Assembly (NCBI GenBank): GCA_903932385.1 | Contig: CAIZGA010000070.1 | Location: 1-5,526, forward strand | DNA from: an uncultured Acidobacteriota bacterium | GTDB taxonomy: Bacteria > Acidobacteriota > Terriglobia > Terriglobales > Acidobacteriaceae | Length of the DNA: 5,526 nucleotides | Direction: 5' to 3' | Shown: piece after piece, positions 1-5,130 of the stretch | Layout of the letters: every line of letters begins with the position of its first letter | How positions within the stretch are numbered: position 1 is the stretch's first letter | The notes under the pieces: generated by a model | What the model was told of the DNA's origin: nothing | Seen by the model: the letters and a program-made list of their open reading frames with translations, nothing else | The model's database searches: none | Position numbers and translations under genes: made by a program

Positions 1-304
1 AAAAGAAGCGGTAACCATCTTTGAATACAGTACTTTCCGTCGGCGTGGCAATCAGGTCTTCCACCGCCAGAAACTGCCGCTCACGCACCATGGCCACCAC
101 GCCCTGGTGCATATCGGTCTTCGCCAAGCGGGTTAACTCATCGCGTTTTGTTAGAGATACACGCACTCCGGCAGCCCGGCAGGCTTCCAGCAGCGCTTCC
201 AGCCGCCGGTCCGCCCGCTCCCGCGCCACATGCACATGTTCCAGCTTCCGCGATCCCGAGCGGATCGCTTCTTCAACCGGATGAAGACCGTACAAAAGCT
301 CCAT
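1..304 (-). CDS. rlmB: 23S rRNA 2'-O-ribose methyltransferase RlmB/TrmH (SpoU) family, N-terminal part, runs off window
   Basis: The minus strand from ATG at 304 is open to the window edge, giving the first 101 residues. Visible landmarks are the opening MELLYGLHPVEEAI (1-14), the region around HVHVARERADRRLEALL (23-39), and TDMHQGVVAMV (63-73). This is the pattern of the SpoU/TrmH substrate-binding domain at the front of RlmB, including the HQGVVA turn. Known for the family: RlmB uses S-adenosylmethionine to methylate the 2'-OH of G2251 in the peptidyl-transferase loop of 23S rRNA, acting in the cytoplasm. The knotted SPOUT catalytic domain would follow and lies outside the window, so activity cannot be judged. 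The close paralogue TrmH-like 2'-O-methyltransferase is the main alternative. ATG 304 is chosen because family members start just before LYGLHPV; no convincing Shine-Dalgarno precedes it. The gene is transcribed divergently from the sigma-factor cluster. Confidence 0.85.
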   Translation of the reverse strand, partial: MELLYGLHPVEEAIRSGSRKLEHVHVARERADRRLEALLEACRAAGVRVSLTKRDELTRLAKTDMHQGVVAMVRERQFLAVEDLIATPTESTVFKDGYRFF

Positions 305-424
305 ATCTACAAGTGTACTCTGCTCTTGCGCAGGGCAACCTTCGGGAGGATACTGAATATTGCACAGCAAAACCACACACGGGTGCGCGTCTTTCCTGTG
401 GTGAATTACGTCATAGAGAATGTG
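305..424. promoter_or_regulatory. divergent intergenic region between rlmB and the sigma-factor operon
   Basis: These 120 bp should contain promoters for both directions. On the plus strand the best sigma70-like pair I can find is TTGCGC (326-331) and GATACT (349-354) with a 17-nt spacer. It matches the consensus at only 3/6 and 4/6 positions, so it is weak. I found no convincing ECF-type promoter (GGAAC near -35, CGTC near -10) that would show autoregulation by the adjacent sigma factor. No clear operator palindrome was seen. The assignment rests on gene orientation, not on a strong motif. Confidence 0.3.
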
Positions 425-1111
425 ATGCCAACTGCCGTTCACGCTCATTCACTGGCAAACCGCACCGAGGCCCAAGCTTCGCAAATACGCGCGGAGAGCG
501 AGGCCATTGCAGCCGGCCTGAAGCGGAACGATGAAAATCTTCTCAACGAATTAATTGAGACGTATCAGCATCGGTTGATGCGCTACCTGTTGTTCCTGAC
601 GGGCAAGCGCGAAACGGCTGATGATCTTTTTCAGGAAACGTGGATGCGTGTTCTGCAGCGCGGTTCGCAGTACAACGGCAAGGCGCGTTTTGATACGTGG
701 CTCTTCACCATCGCACGCAATCTGGTGATTGATCTTTCGCGCAAGCGCACCATGGCCAGCCTGGATGAGATGAGCGAGAGCACGGATGAAGAGCGTCCGT
801 TTGAAGCGGTGAGCAATGCCGCAACTCCGCTGGATGTGATTCAAAGCGGCGAGACCAGCGCACACGTCATGGAAGCGCTGCTGCATCTTGAAGCGAATTA
901 TCGCGAAGTTTTGATTCTGCGTTTTCAGGAAGAAATGTCGTTGGAAGAAATCGCCAAGGTGACTCGGTCTCCGCTGTCGACGGTGAAGTCGCGGCTGTAT
1001 CGCGGCATGGCGGCGCTGAAGCCGCACATTGAAGAGACCCTTGCACCGCGTGAGCGCAAGCAGGATGCATCCTCGCTCAGCGCAAATCTGCGCACGGAGG
1101 CTGCGAAATGA
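425..1111 (+). CDS. ECF-family (RpoE-like) RNA polymerase sigma factor
   Basis: A 228-residue extracytoplasmic-function sigma factor. It would direct core RNA polymerase to a small set of stress or envelope promoters. Region sigma2 spans about residues 40-108: the core-binding stretch includes ADDLFQETWMRVL (65-77), and the -10 recognition part includes FDTWLFTIARNLVID (89-103). A linker rich in Ser, Asp and Glu (110-145) follows. Region sigma4 (about 147-202) has LEANYREVLILRF and a helix-turn-helix in EEIAKVTRSPLSTVKSRLYRG (174-194), which reads the -35 element. There is no sigma3, as expected for the class. The frame is open further upstream to an ATG at 230, but that would overlap rlmB and add a non-family N-terminus. 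ATG 425, preceded by a weak AGAGAA at about 415-420, is preferred; GTG at 401 or 422 is possible. The tail after residue 205 is low-complexity. The stop overlaps the next start as ATGA, so translational coupling is likely. The regulon and signal cannot be read from the sequence. Confidence 0.9.
   Translation: MPTAVHAHSLANRTEAQASQIRAESEAIAAGLKRNDENLLNELIETYQHRLMRYLLFLTGKRETADDLFQETWMRVLQRGSQYNGKARFDTWLFTIARNLVIDLSRKRTMASLDEMSESTDEERPFEAVSNAATPLDVIQSGETSAHVMEALLHLEANYREVLILRFQEEMSLEEIAKVTRSPLSTVKSRLYRGMAALKPHIEETLAPRERKQDASSLSANLRTEAAK
1096..1100 (+). promoter_or_regulatory. strong Shine-Dalgarno GGAGG inside the end of the sigma gene
   Basis: GGAGG lies 7 nt before the ATG at 1108 and within the last codons of the sigma factor. 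It fixes the start of the small membrane protein and supports a real, translationally coupled gene there, not a chance reading frame. Confidence 0.75.
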
Positions 1112-1491
1112 AAATGCAGCGCACCATGCCGGAGCAGCACTCGATGCAGGAACAATACATTGCCGATGCAATGCACCACATGGACGTTGGTGCAAGCCAC
1201 ACGGTAGTGGGCCGCACGCAGCGACTGATGCGCGAGCGCGTGCGCAGCAACGAGATGCAGAAGCGTTCGTTGCGTTCGCTTTGGCTGCCGCTGCTGGTGT
1301 GCTCGGCCATGGTGATGATGATTGCCCACTCCGCCTGGGCGCTGGTGGAGCAATGGAACGTGCTGATTGAAGACAGCGCGGAAAGTTTTGCGGCAAACAG
1401 CACACCGTTGCTGATTCTGACGCTGTGGTTTATGCCGCTGACCATGGGCGTGCTGGTGATGCTCTGGTTCCAGCGCGGCCGCAAACGATAA
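1108..1491 (+). CDS. small two-helix inner-membrane protein coupled to the ECF sigma factor
   Basis: A 127-residue protein that I do not recognise as a named family. The first 31 residues are rich in Met (1, 3, 7, 13, 22, 25) and His (11, 23, 24, 31). A basic segment (36-56) follows, then a first hydrophobic helix (about 58-80), an acidic loop WNVLIEDSAESFAANST (83-99), a second helix (about 100-121) and a basic tail QRGRKR. Charge distribution predicts a hairpin with both ends in the cytoplasm and a short periplasmic loop. Its ATG overlaps the sigma stop (ATGA) and has a GGAGG ribosome site. Sigma-coupled membrane proteins are often anti-sigma factors. However, the zinc anti-sigma signature (HxxxCxxC) is absent and only one Cys (65, in the membrane) is present, so an anti-sigma role is only an inference from position. 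An alternative is an unrelated envelope protein simply co-transcribed with the sigma gene. Confidence 0.75.
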   Translation: MKMQRTMPEQHSMQEQYIADAMHHMDVGASHTVVGRTQRLMRERVRSNEMQKRSLRSLWLPLLVCSAMVMMIAHSAWALVEQWNVLIEDSAESFAANSTPLLILTLWFMPLTMGVLVMLWFQRGRKR

Positions 1492-1545
1492 CAATCTGTT
1501 TCAAAAAAAATTCTACCGAAAGACTTTTCTACGGGTCACGCACGC

Positions 1546-2076
1546 ATGGATCCTTTCAACAAACACGAGAGCAATGACTCCGCAGCACGCAGCGACAGCG
1601 AATTGCAGATGGTGCCGTCCTGGTCCATCGCGCTGGCAGCGGTGGTGTTTGTTGCTGTGCAGTACATGTTTTTTGTGATGATGCCGCACCGTCACAATGA
1701 AGTGCTGGCCTTCCGTTTGTTGATGAGCTTTACCTGGGGCGCAGCACTGGCCAGCTACACGCTGCTGATTGGTTATGTAAGCCGCGATGTGAAGCGGCGC
1801 AATATGTCCGGACGTTTGTGGATGCTGATTGTTCTGCTGTTGCCGGGCGGCATTGGAGCGGTGGTTTACTTCCTGCTTCGCCAGCCGGCGCAGATGGCGT
1901 GTCCGGGATGCCACAGTCAGGTTCCAGCCAGCGTTAATTTTTGCCCGCAGTGCCGGTACCAGCTTGCAGCCATTTGCGGCCAGTGCCACCGCAGCGTGCG
2001 CGCAACAGAAATTTATTGCACGCAATGCGGACATGACCTTGCCGAAGACCACACGCCGGCCCGTCTCCGCGCTTAG
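1546..2076 (+). CDS. three-helix membrane protein with C-terminal double zinc ribbon
   Basis: A 176-residue protein. A polar N-terminus (1-24) precedes hydrophobic helices at about 26-46, 53-78 and 91-111. The third ends in LLLPGGIGAVVYFLLRQP, which resembles the short membrane module at the front of phospholipase-D-like and related proteins. The cytoplasmic C-terminus carries four CxxC knuckles: CPGC (119-122), CPQC (133-136), CGQC (144-147) and CTQC (158-161). These give two zinc sites of the double-zinc-ribbon (DZR) type, with 10 residues between the knuckles of each site. Such ribbons usually bind zinc for protein or nucleic-acid contacts; no enzyme motif is seen. The ATG at 1546 is preceded by only a weak ACGGGT, but homology-like features begin soon after it and no better start is visible. 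It sits 54 nt after the two-helix protein and 15 nt before the response regulator. It is probably in the same operon and may act as a membrane anchor or sensor for the regulator; that role is inferred from position only. Confidence 0.85.
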   Translation: MDPFNKHESNDSAARSDSELQMVPSWSIALAAVVFVAVQYMFFVMMPHRHNEVLAFRLLMSFTWGAALASYTLLIGYVSRDVKRRNMSGRLWMLIVLLLPGGIGAVVYFLLRQPAQMACPGCHSQVPASVNFCPQCRYQLAAICGQCHRSVRATEIYCTQCGHDLAEDHTPARLRA

Positions 2077-2091
2077 ACTTTCACCGAACAA

Positions 2092-2928
2092 ATGAATCTG
2101 ACCGCCATCATCGCCGACGATGAAGAGCTAGCCCGTGAGGAGCTGGCATACCTGCTGGAAAAAATCGGCGGTGTAGAAGTTGTGGGCAAAGCATCGAACG
2201 GCATTGAGGCCTTTGATCTGGTGCGCACGCGGCGGCCTGATCTTGCCTTTATGGACGTGCAGATGCCGGGCATGGATGGATTTGCCGTCATAAAAAAACT
2301 GCTGGGTGCACAACGCGAGCGACCGCAGCAAACAATGCCGCAGATTGTTTTTGCCACAGCATATGATCGCTACGCAGTGCGCGCGTTTGAAGTGAATGCT
2401 GTCGACTATCTGCTGAAGCCGTTTGACCGCACGCGGGTACAACGCACGCTGGAAAAAGTTCGCGGGCGGCTGAGCGACCAGATGGCCGCAATGCAGGTGG
2501 CGAAGGATGACCGCGGGAATGCTCCGCAGCTGGCCGCCGTGCTGAAGATGCTGGAAGAGCGGCCGGCCGCGAAGGACCCAGGCAAGCTGGGTGCGGGCAA
2601 GGTGGTGCTGCGGGCGCAGAACCGGCTGCTGCTGATTGACCAGCGCGAGATTTGTTACGCATCCATTGAAGAAGGTGCCATCAGCGTGGTGACGCAGAAC
2701 GCTGAAGGCTGCTCAAACTGCCGCACGCTGGATGATTTGATGGAGCAGCTTTCGCCGGAAGACTTCTGGCGTGTGCATCGCAGCTTTGTGGTGAACATCC
2801 ACCACATCCGCGAGGTGGTGCCGTGGTTCAAATCGAGCTACCAACTGCGGATGAATGACCGCAAGCAGAGCGAGATTCCCGTGAGCCGGGCGCAGACCAA
2901 GCGATTGCGCGAACTATTCAATCTGTAG
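2092..2928 (+). CDS. LytTR-family DNA-binding response regulator
   Basis: A 278-residue two-component response regulator of the LytR/AlgR type. The receiver domain (about 3-125) has the acidic pocket D9-D10-E11, phosphoacceptor D55 in FMDVQMPGMDG, conserved T89 in FATAYD, and K109 in LLKPF. All residues needed for phosphorylation are present. After a Gln/Ala-rich linker (130-168), the LytTR DNA-binding domain (about 170-276) contains FWRVHRSFVVNIHHI (225-239) and VVPWFKSSYQLRM (242-254), typical of beta-rich DNA readers that bind pairs of direct repeats in promoters. The protein would activate or repress target promoters when phosphorylated by a LytS-type sensor kinase. No kinase is encoded in this window; the neighbour upstream is the zinc-ribbon membrane protein. 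The domain also has C207-x-x-C210 with C188 nearby, which I do not recall as a usual feature. The ATG at 2092 lacks a good Shine-Dalgarno but matches the normal receiver start; 15 nt separate it from the upstream stop. Family assignment is secure; targets are unknown. Confidence 0.93.
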   Translation: MNLTAIIADDEELAREELAYLLEKIGGVEVVGKASNGIEAFDLVRTRRPDLAFMDVQMPGMDGFAVIKKLLGAQRERPQQTMPQIVFATAYDRYAVRAFEVNAVDYLLKPFDRTRVQRTLEKVRGRLSDQMAAMQVAKDDRGNAPQLAAVLKMLEERPAAKDPGKLGAGKVVLRAQNRLLLIDQREICYASIEEGAISVVTQNAEGCSNCRTLDDLMEQLSPEDFWRVHRSFVVNIHHIREVVPWFKSSYQLRMNDRKQSEIPVSRAQTKRLRELFNL

Positions 2929-2949
2929 GATTCTGCAAGATTCGCCAAG

Positions 2950-2969
2950 CGGAGCAGGCCCCCGCTCCG
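2950..2969 (+). terminator. weak hairpin after the response-regulator gene
   Basis: CGGAGC (2950-2955) pairs with GCTCCG (2964-2969) around an 8-nt loop, 21 nt after the lytTR stop. The hairpin is followed by GTAAAATT and not a U-run, so it may be only a partial terminator or an mRNA-end structure. TAAAAT at 2971-2976 matches a -10 box at 5/6 positions and could serve the next gene, but I found no -35 element at the right distance. Confidence 0.3.
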
Positions 2970-3022
2970 GTAAAATTGGCGTTGAAGAACAAAGCCCTGT
3001 TTAGAGAGATGAAGGACCAAGA

Positions 3023-3961
3023 ATGAGCACACAGCTACACACCAACCTGACGGCAGAGATTGACACAGCAGCCCGCGTGGCTGCGCTGAAGATTGTGGGC
3101 AACGAAGCTGCCACTGATTACAACGGCACACCGACGGTGCGATTTACGCTGGCGCCGGCGCTGGACCAGAGCGGCGCACGCACACAGTCGCTGGAGCTGA
3201 GCACGGACTTTGACGTGACCAAGCCGGCGCTGCTGGAAGAGCTGACCCGCTATCTGCAGGACGCGGCCAAGCGGTTGCGGAATCCTGTGCCGGAAGGTTC
3301 GGTGACGCTTTCAGGATTGCCGATTCGCTTTGGGCATTTTGAGTGGCCGTTTCACCACTCGACCTCCGGCGCGGACACGCTGGTGGTGCACGGCGAAGTG
3401 CATCTGGATGACGCCGGCGAACACCAGTTGCACGCCAAGGTGGCGGCGAGTGTGACGCAGACCTTTGCAGAAATTATTCCGGCGGCCGAGCAGCCGTTTG
3501 CCGAAAGCTTTATCTACAACGCGATTCGCAAGACGCTGGACCGCGGACAGCTGGAGATGCTGAAGTCCGGCAACCGCCAACCGGTTCCGGTGACGACGCG
3601 TTACTACAGCCGTTGGCAAAAGCGTTTTCTGTTTACCGAGACCAACATGGAAGAGCGCCACGATTTTATGCTGTCGAAGGTCTACTGGCTTTCTGGCGTG
3701 ACTGGAAACGGCGAGCCGGTTTGGATTACGGATCCGCGCGATGCACAGTATCTGAACTGCGAAGTCGCCGATTTGGAAAAGGCTGCGGTTGCGCTGCAGT
3801 CCGAGGGCCTGGTGAAGTTGAGCGACGGCGGAGAATTTGCTGCGGTGACTCCGGCGCTGCTGGCGCACAAGGACACGTTTGTGGAGAACCTGGCGCGCGC
3901 GCTGGAGTTCACCAAGCCGGCATTCAATGAAGAGATGCGCGGCGGCCACACGAACATGTAA
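3023..3961 (+). CDS. uncharacterised soluble protein, possible C-terminal winged-helix-like region
   Basis: A 312-residue protein that I do not recognise. There is no signal peptide, membrane helix, or Cys/His metal cluster; the single Cys is at 246. The N-terminal half (1-150) alternates short polar strands, for example TPTVRFTLAPAL (36-47), SVTLSGLPIRFG (93-104) and DTLVVHGEVHLDD (118-130), suggesting a beta-rich fold. The middle (150-235) is more helical, with aromatic stretches TRYYSRWQKRFLFTE (192-206) and SKVYWLSG (218-225). Residues 247-282 run helix, then SEGLVKLSDGGEFAAVTPALL, which looks like a helix followed by a beta-wing and could be a winged-helix module; this is a visual guess. 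ATG 3023 has a good AAGGA (3012-3016) at 6-nt spacing. The 94-nt gap from the lytTR gene suggests its own transcript or a separate unit. It ends just before a strong terminator. The reading is confident as a gene, but the function is unknown. Confidence 0.85.
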   Translation: MSTQLHTNLTAEIDTAARVAALKIVGNEAATDYNGTPTVRFTLAPALDQSGARTQSLELSTDFDVTKPALLEELTRYLQDAAKRLRNPVPEGSVTLSGLPIRFGHFEWPFHHSTSGADTLVVHGEVHLDDAGEHQLHAKVAASVTQTFAEIIPAAEQPFAESFIYNAIRKTLDRGQLEMLKSGNRQPVPVTTRYYSRWQKRFLFTETNMEERHDFMLSKVYWLSGVTGNGEPVWITDPRDAQYLNCEVADLEKAAVALQSEGLVKLSDGGEFAAVTPALLAHKDTFVENLARALEFTKPAFNEEMRGGHTNM

Positions 3962-3984
3962 CGCATTGCAATTGAAATTCGATG

Positions 3985-4014
3985 AAGGCCGCGAATGCTC
4001 GCGGCCTTTGTTGT
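3985..4014 (+). terminator. strong rho-independent terminator after the 312-residue protein
   Basis: AAGGCCGCGA (3985-3994) pairs perfectly with TCGCGGCCTT (3999-4008) around the 4-nt loop ATGC, and is followed by TGTTGTT. A 10-bp GC-rich stem starting 23 nt after the TAA stop is a good intrinsic terminator, although the T-tract is interrupted by G. The reverse strand lacks a T-run after the stem, so it acts in the plus direction only. Confidence 0.8.
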
Positions 4015-4020
4015 TGAGAG

Positions 4021-4656
4021 ATGATGAAAGTGAAAAATCAGTTGAGCGGGGATGAAGGCTTCGGCTTGTCGGCGAAGAGTTTGCGCACACTGCGCGCGTT
4101 GAAGACGCCGATGCAGATCCAGAAATTTGTGGATGCGTTGCCGTACAGCTATGCCGACACGGCGCGTTCTCCGGAGCGGGCGCTGCGGGAGCGCAAGGGG
4201 CATTGCCTGGAGGGTGCGTTGCTGGCGGCTGCGGCGTTGCGCGTGAACGGGCATCCGCCGCTGGTGATGGATTTGGAGGCGGTGAATGATGACGACCACG
4301 TGCTGGCGCTGTATCGCGAGAATGGTTTGTGGGGCAGCATTGCCAAGTCGAACTTTGCCGGGCTGCGATTTCGGTCGCCGGTGTACCGTACGCTGCGCGA
4401 GCTGGCGCTGAGTTATTTTGAGAACTACTACAACCTGCGCGGCGAACGAACGCTGCGGAAGTTTTCACGGCCGGTGAATCTGGCGCGCTTTGACAAGCAG
4501 CAGTGGATGACCGCGGAGGAAGATGTGTGGTTCGTGGCGGAACATCTTATCGACGTGAAACATACGGAGTTGGTGCCGGAGAAGATTGCGCGCAAGCTGC
4601 CTCGGCTGGACCAGAGGAGTTTTCAGGCTGGGATGTATGGGCGGATGAAACACTAA
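4021..4656 (+). CDS. transglutaminase-like Cys/His protein, function unknown
   Basis: A 211-residue soluble protein. The core has RKGHCLEGALLAAAALR (58-74) with candidate nucleophile C62 at the start of a helix, then NDDDHVLALYRENGLWGSIAKSN (89-111) with H93 at the start of a strand. The region FRSPVYRTLRELALSYFENYYN follows. The order Cys-on-helix, then His-on-strand, then a polar residue (S110/N111) matches the transglutaminase/papain-like fold. I remember uncharacterised bacterial proteins with the same CLEGAL, DDDHV and YRTLRELALSYFE blocks, but no demonstrated activity or substrate. It could be a protease, an amidase or a non-enzymatic member. The frame is closed by TGA at 4015-4017, so the start must lie at 4021 (ATG), 4024 (ATG) or 4030 (GTG). 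GAGAG (4016-4020) is too close to the first ATG and better spaced for the later ones. The end directly abuts the convergent minus-strand gene. Confidence 0.8.
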   Translation: MMKVKNQLSGDEGFGLSAKSLRTLRALKTPMQIQKFVDALPYSYADTARSPERALRERKGHCLEGALLAAAALRVNGHPPLVMDLEAVNDDDHVLALYRENGLWGSIAKSNFAGLRFRSPVYRTLRELALSYFENYYNLRGERTLRKFSRPVNLARFDKQQWMTAEEDVWFVAEHLIDVKHTELVPEKIARKLPRLDQRSFQAGMYGRMKH

Positions 4657-5130
4657 CTAAGAGATTTTGCATTTCTGCAATTTTTTTGCAAGCTTTACTC
4701 TGATATCATTTTTCAATGCCGTTGAGCTTGGCTTTACGTAAGTTTTTGAAATGTCGCCTTTGATACAACAAGAAATCACTGAGTGTGCACCACAGGTTGG
4801 TTCAGGTAAATGAAAAGGGAAAAGGCTAAACAACCTACCACTGTCACACCTGACTTCATCAGGTAAATCTGAAACTAACAAATAGTAGACGAGAAAATCA
4901 GATACATCTTTTTGCTCTGCACAATCCTTGTGCAACGCATCCTCCGGCTTCGCATATTTTCCACGGAGGACCGAAGGAGCGGCCTTGACTTCTTTGCCAT
5001 AACTTATCGAATTTAGAGATGTTGGAATGATTTCTCCGTCGACCAAATCGGTTGGCCGCACCCTCCGATAGAGAAGCTCACTTGGCAAAAATGGTATTTG
5101 TGTATCAACCTCGTTTTTACGAAGTGGCAA
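4657..5130 (-). CDS. uncharacterised protein, second gene of an AT-richer two-gene accessory module
   Basis: A 157-residue protein when started at TTG 5130. GGAG on the minus strand (plus 5137-5140) is 6 nt upstream and no in-frame ATG or GTG lies between there and the conserved-looking part. Starting at ATG 5259 would overlap the upstream gene by 143 bp and add a region that is the out-of-frame shadow of that gene. Visible blocks are FLPSELLYRRVRPTDLV (14-30), SDFLVYYLLVSDLP (77-90) and LPEPTCGAHSVISCC (108-122). The C-terminus (138-155) is Lys-rich. There are six Cys (70, 95, 113, 121, 122, 154); C113 and H116 in PTCGAH could be a site but no known catalytic or zinc signature is seen. No membrane segment or signal peptide is present. 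I vaguely recall uncharacterised proteins with an LYRR(V/I)xP opening next to small DWNSYG-like proteins; no function is known to me. It overlaps the upstream gene by 14 bp and is probably translationally coupled to it. Confidence 0.65.
   Translation of the reverse strand: MPLRKNEVDTQIPFLPSELLYRRVRPTDLVDGEIIPTSLNSISYGKEVKAAPSVLRGKYAKPEDALHKDCAEQKDVSDFLVYYLLVSDLPDEVRCDSGRLFSLFPFHLPEPTCGAHSVISCCIKGDISKTYVKPSSTALKNDIRVKLAKKLQKCKIS
4667..4687 (+). terminator. AT-rich hairpin with T7 run, terminator for the transglutaminase-like gene
   Basis: TTGCA (4667-4671) pairs with TGCAA (4676-4680) around TTTC and is followed by seven T (4681-4687). The stem is short (5 bp), but the T-run and its place 10 nt after the stop at 4656 favour a terminator. 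It lies inside the last codons of the convergent gene at 4657-5130, where it encodes Lys-rich residues. Confidence 0.5.

Noticed and set aside
21..284. Plus-strand open frame over the left edge
   Set aside because: It is antisense to the clear RlmB N-terminus and its Arg/Ser-rich translation looks like a shadow.
230..424. Upstream extension of the sigma factor to ATG 230
   Set aside because: It would overlap the rlmB start by 75 bp and read through the divergent promoter region. The added residues do not look like a sigma factor.
551..1405. Long minus-strand frame (284 codons) opposite the sigma factor and the small membrane protein
   Set aside because: It lies antisense to two well-supported genes, with a Cys/His/Arg-rich composition typical of reverse shadows in GC-rich DNA.
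1108..1491. Calling the small membrane protein a zinc-dependent anti-sigma factor
   Set aside because: The HxxxCxxC motif is missing and only one Cys, inside a membrane helix, is present.
1492..1545. Terminator or promoter in the 54-nt gap before the zinc-ribbon gene
   Set aside because: An A-run and a repeated TTCTAC are present, but there is no stable hairpin and no convincing -35/-10 pair.
3311..4468. Minus-strand frame of 385 codons, longer than the genes it opposes
   Set aside because: It crosses a strong terminator and two plausible plus-strand genes. The translation has no domain pattern and is rich in Arg, Ser, Pro and His, so it is a GC-driven shadow.
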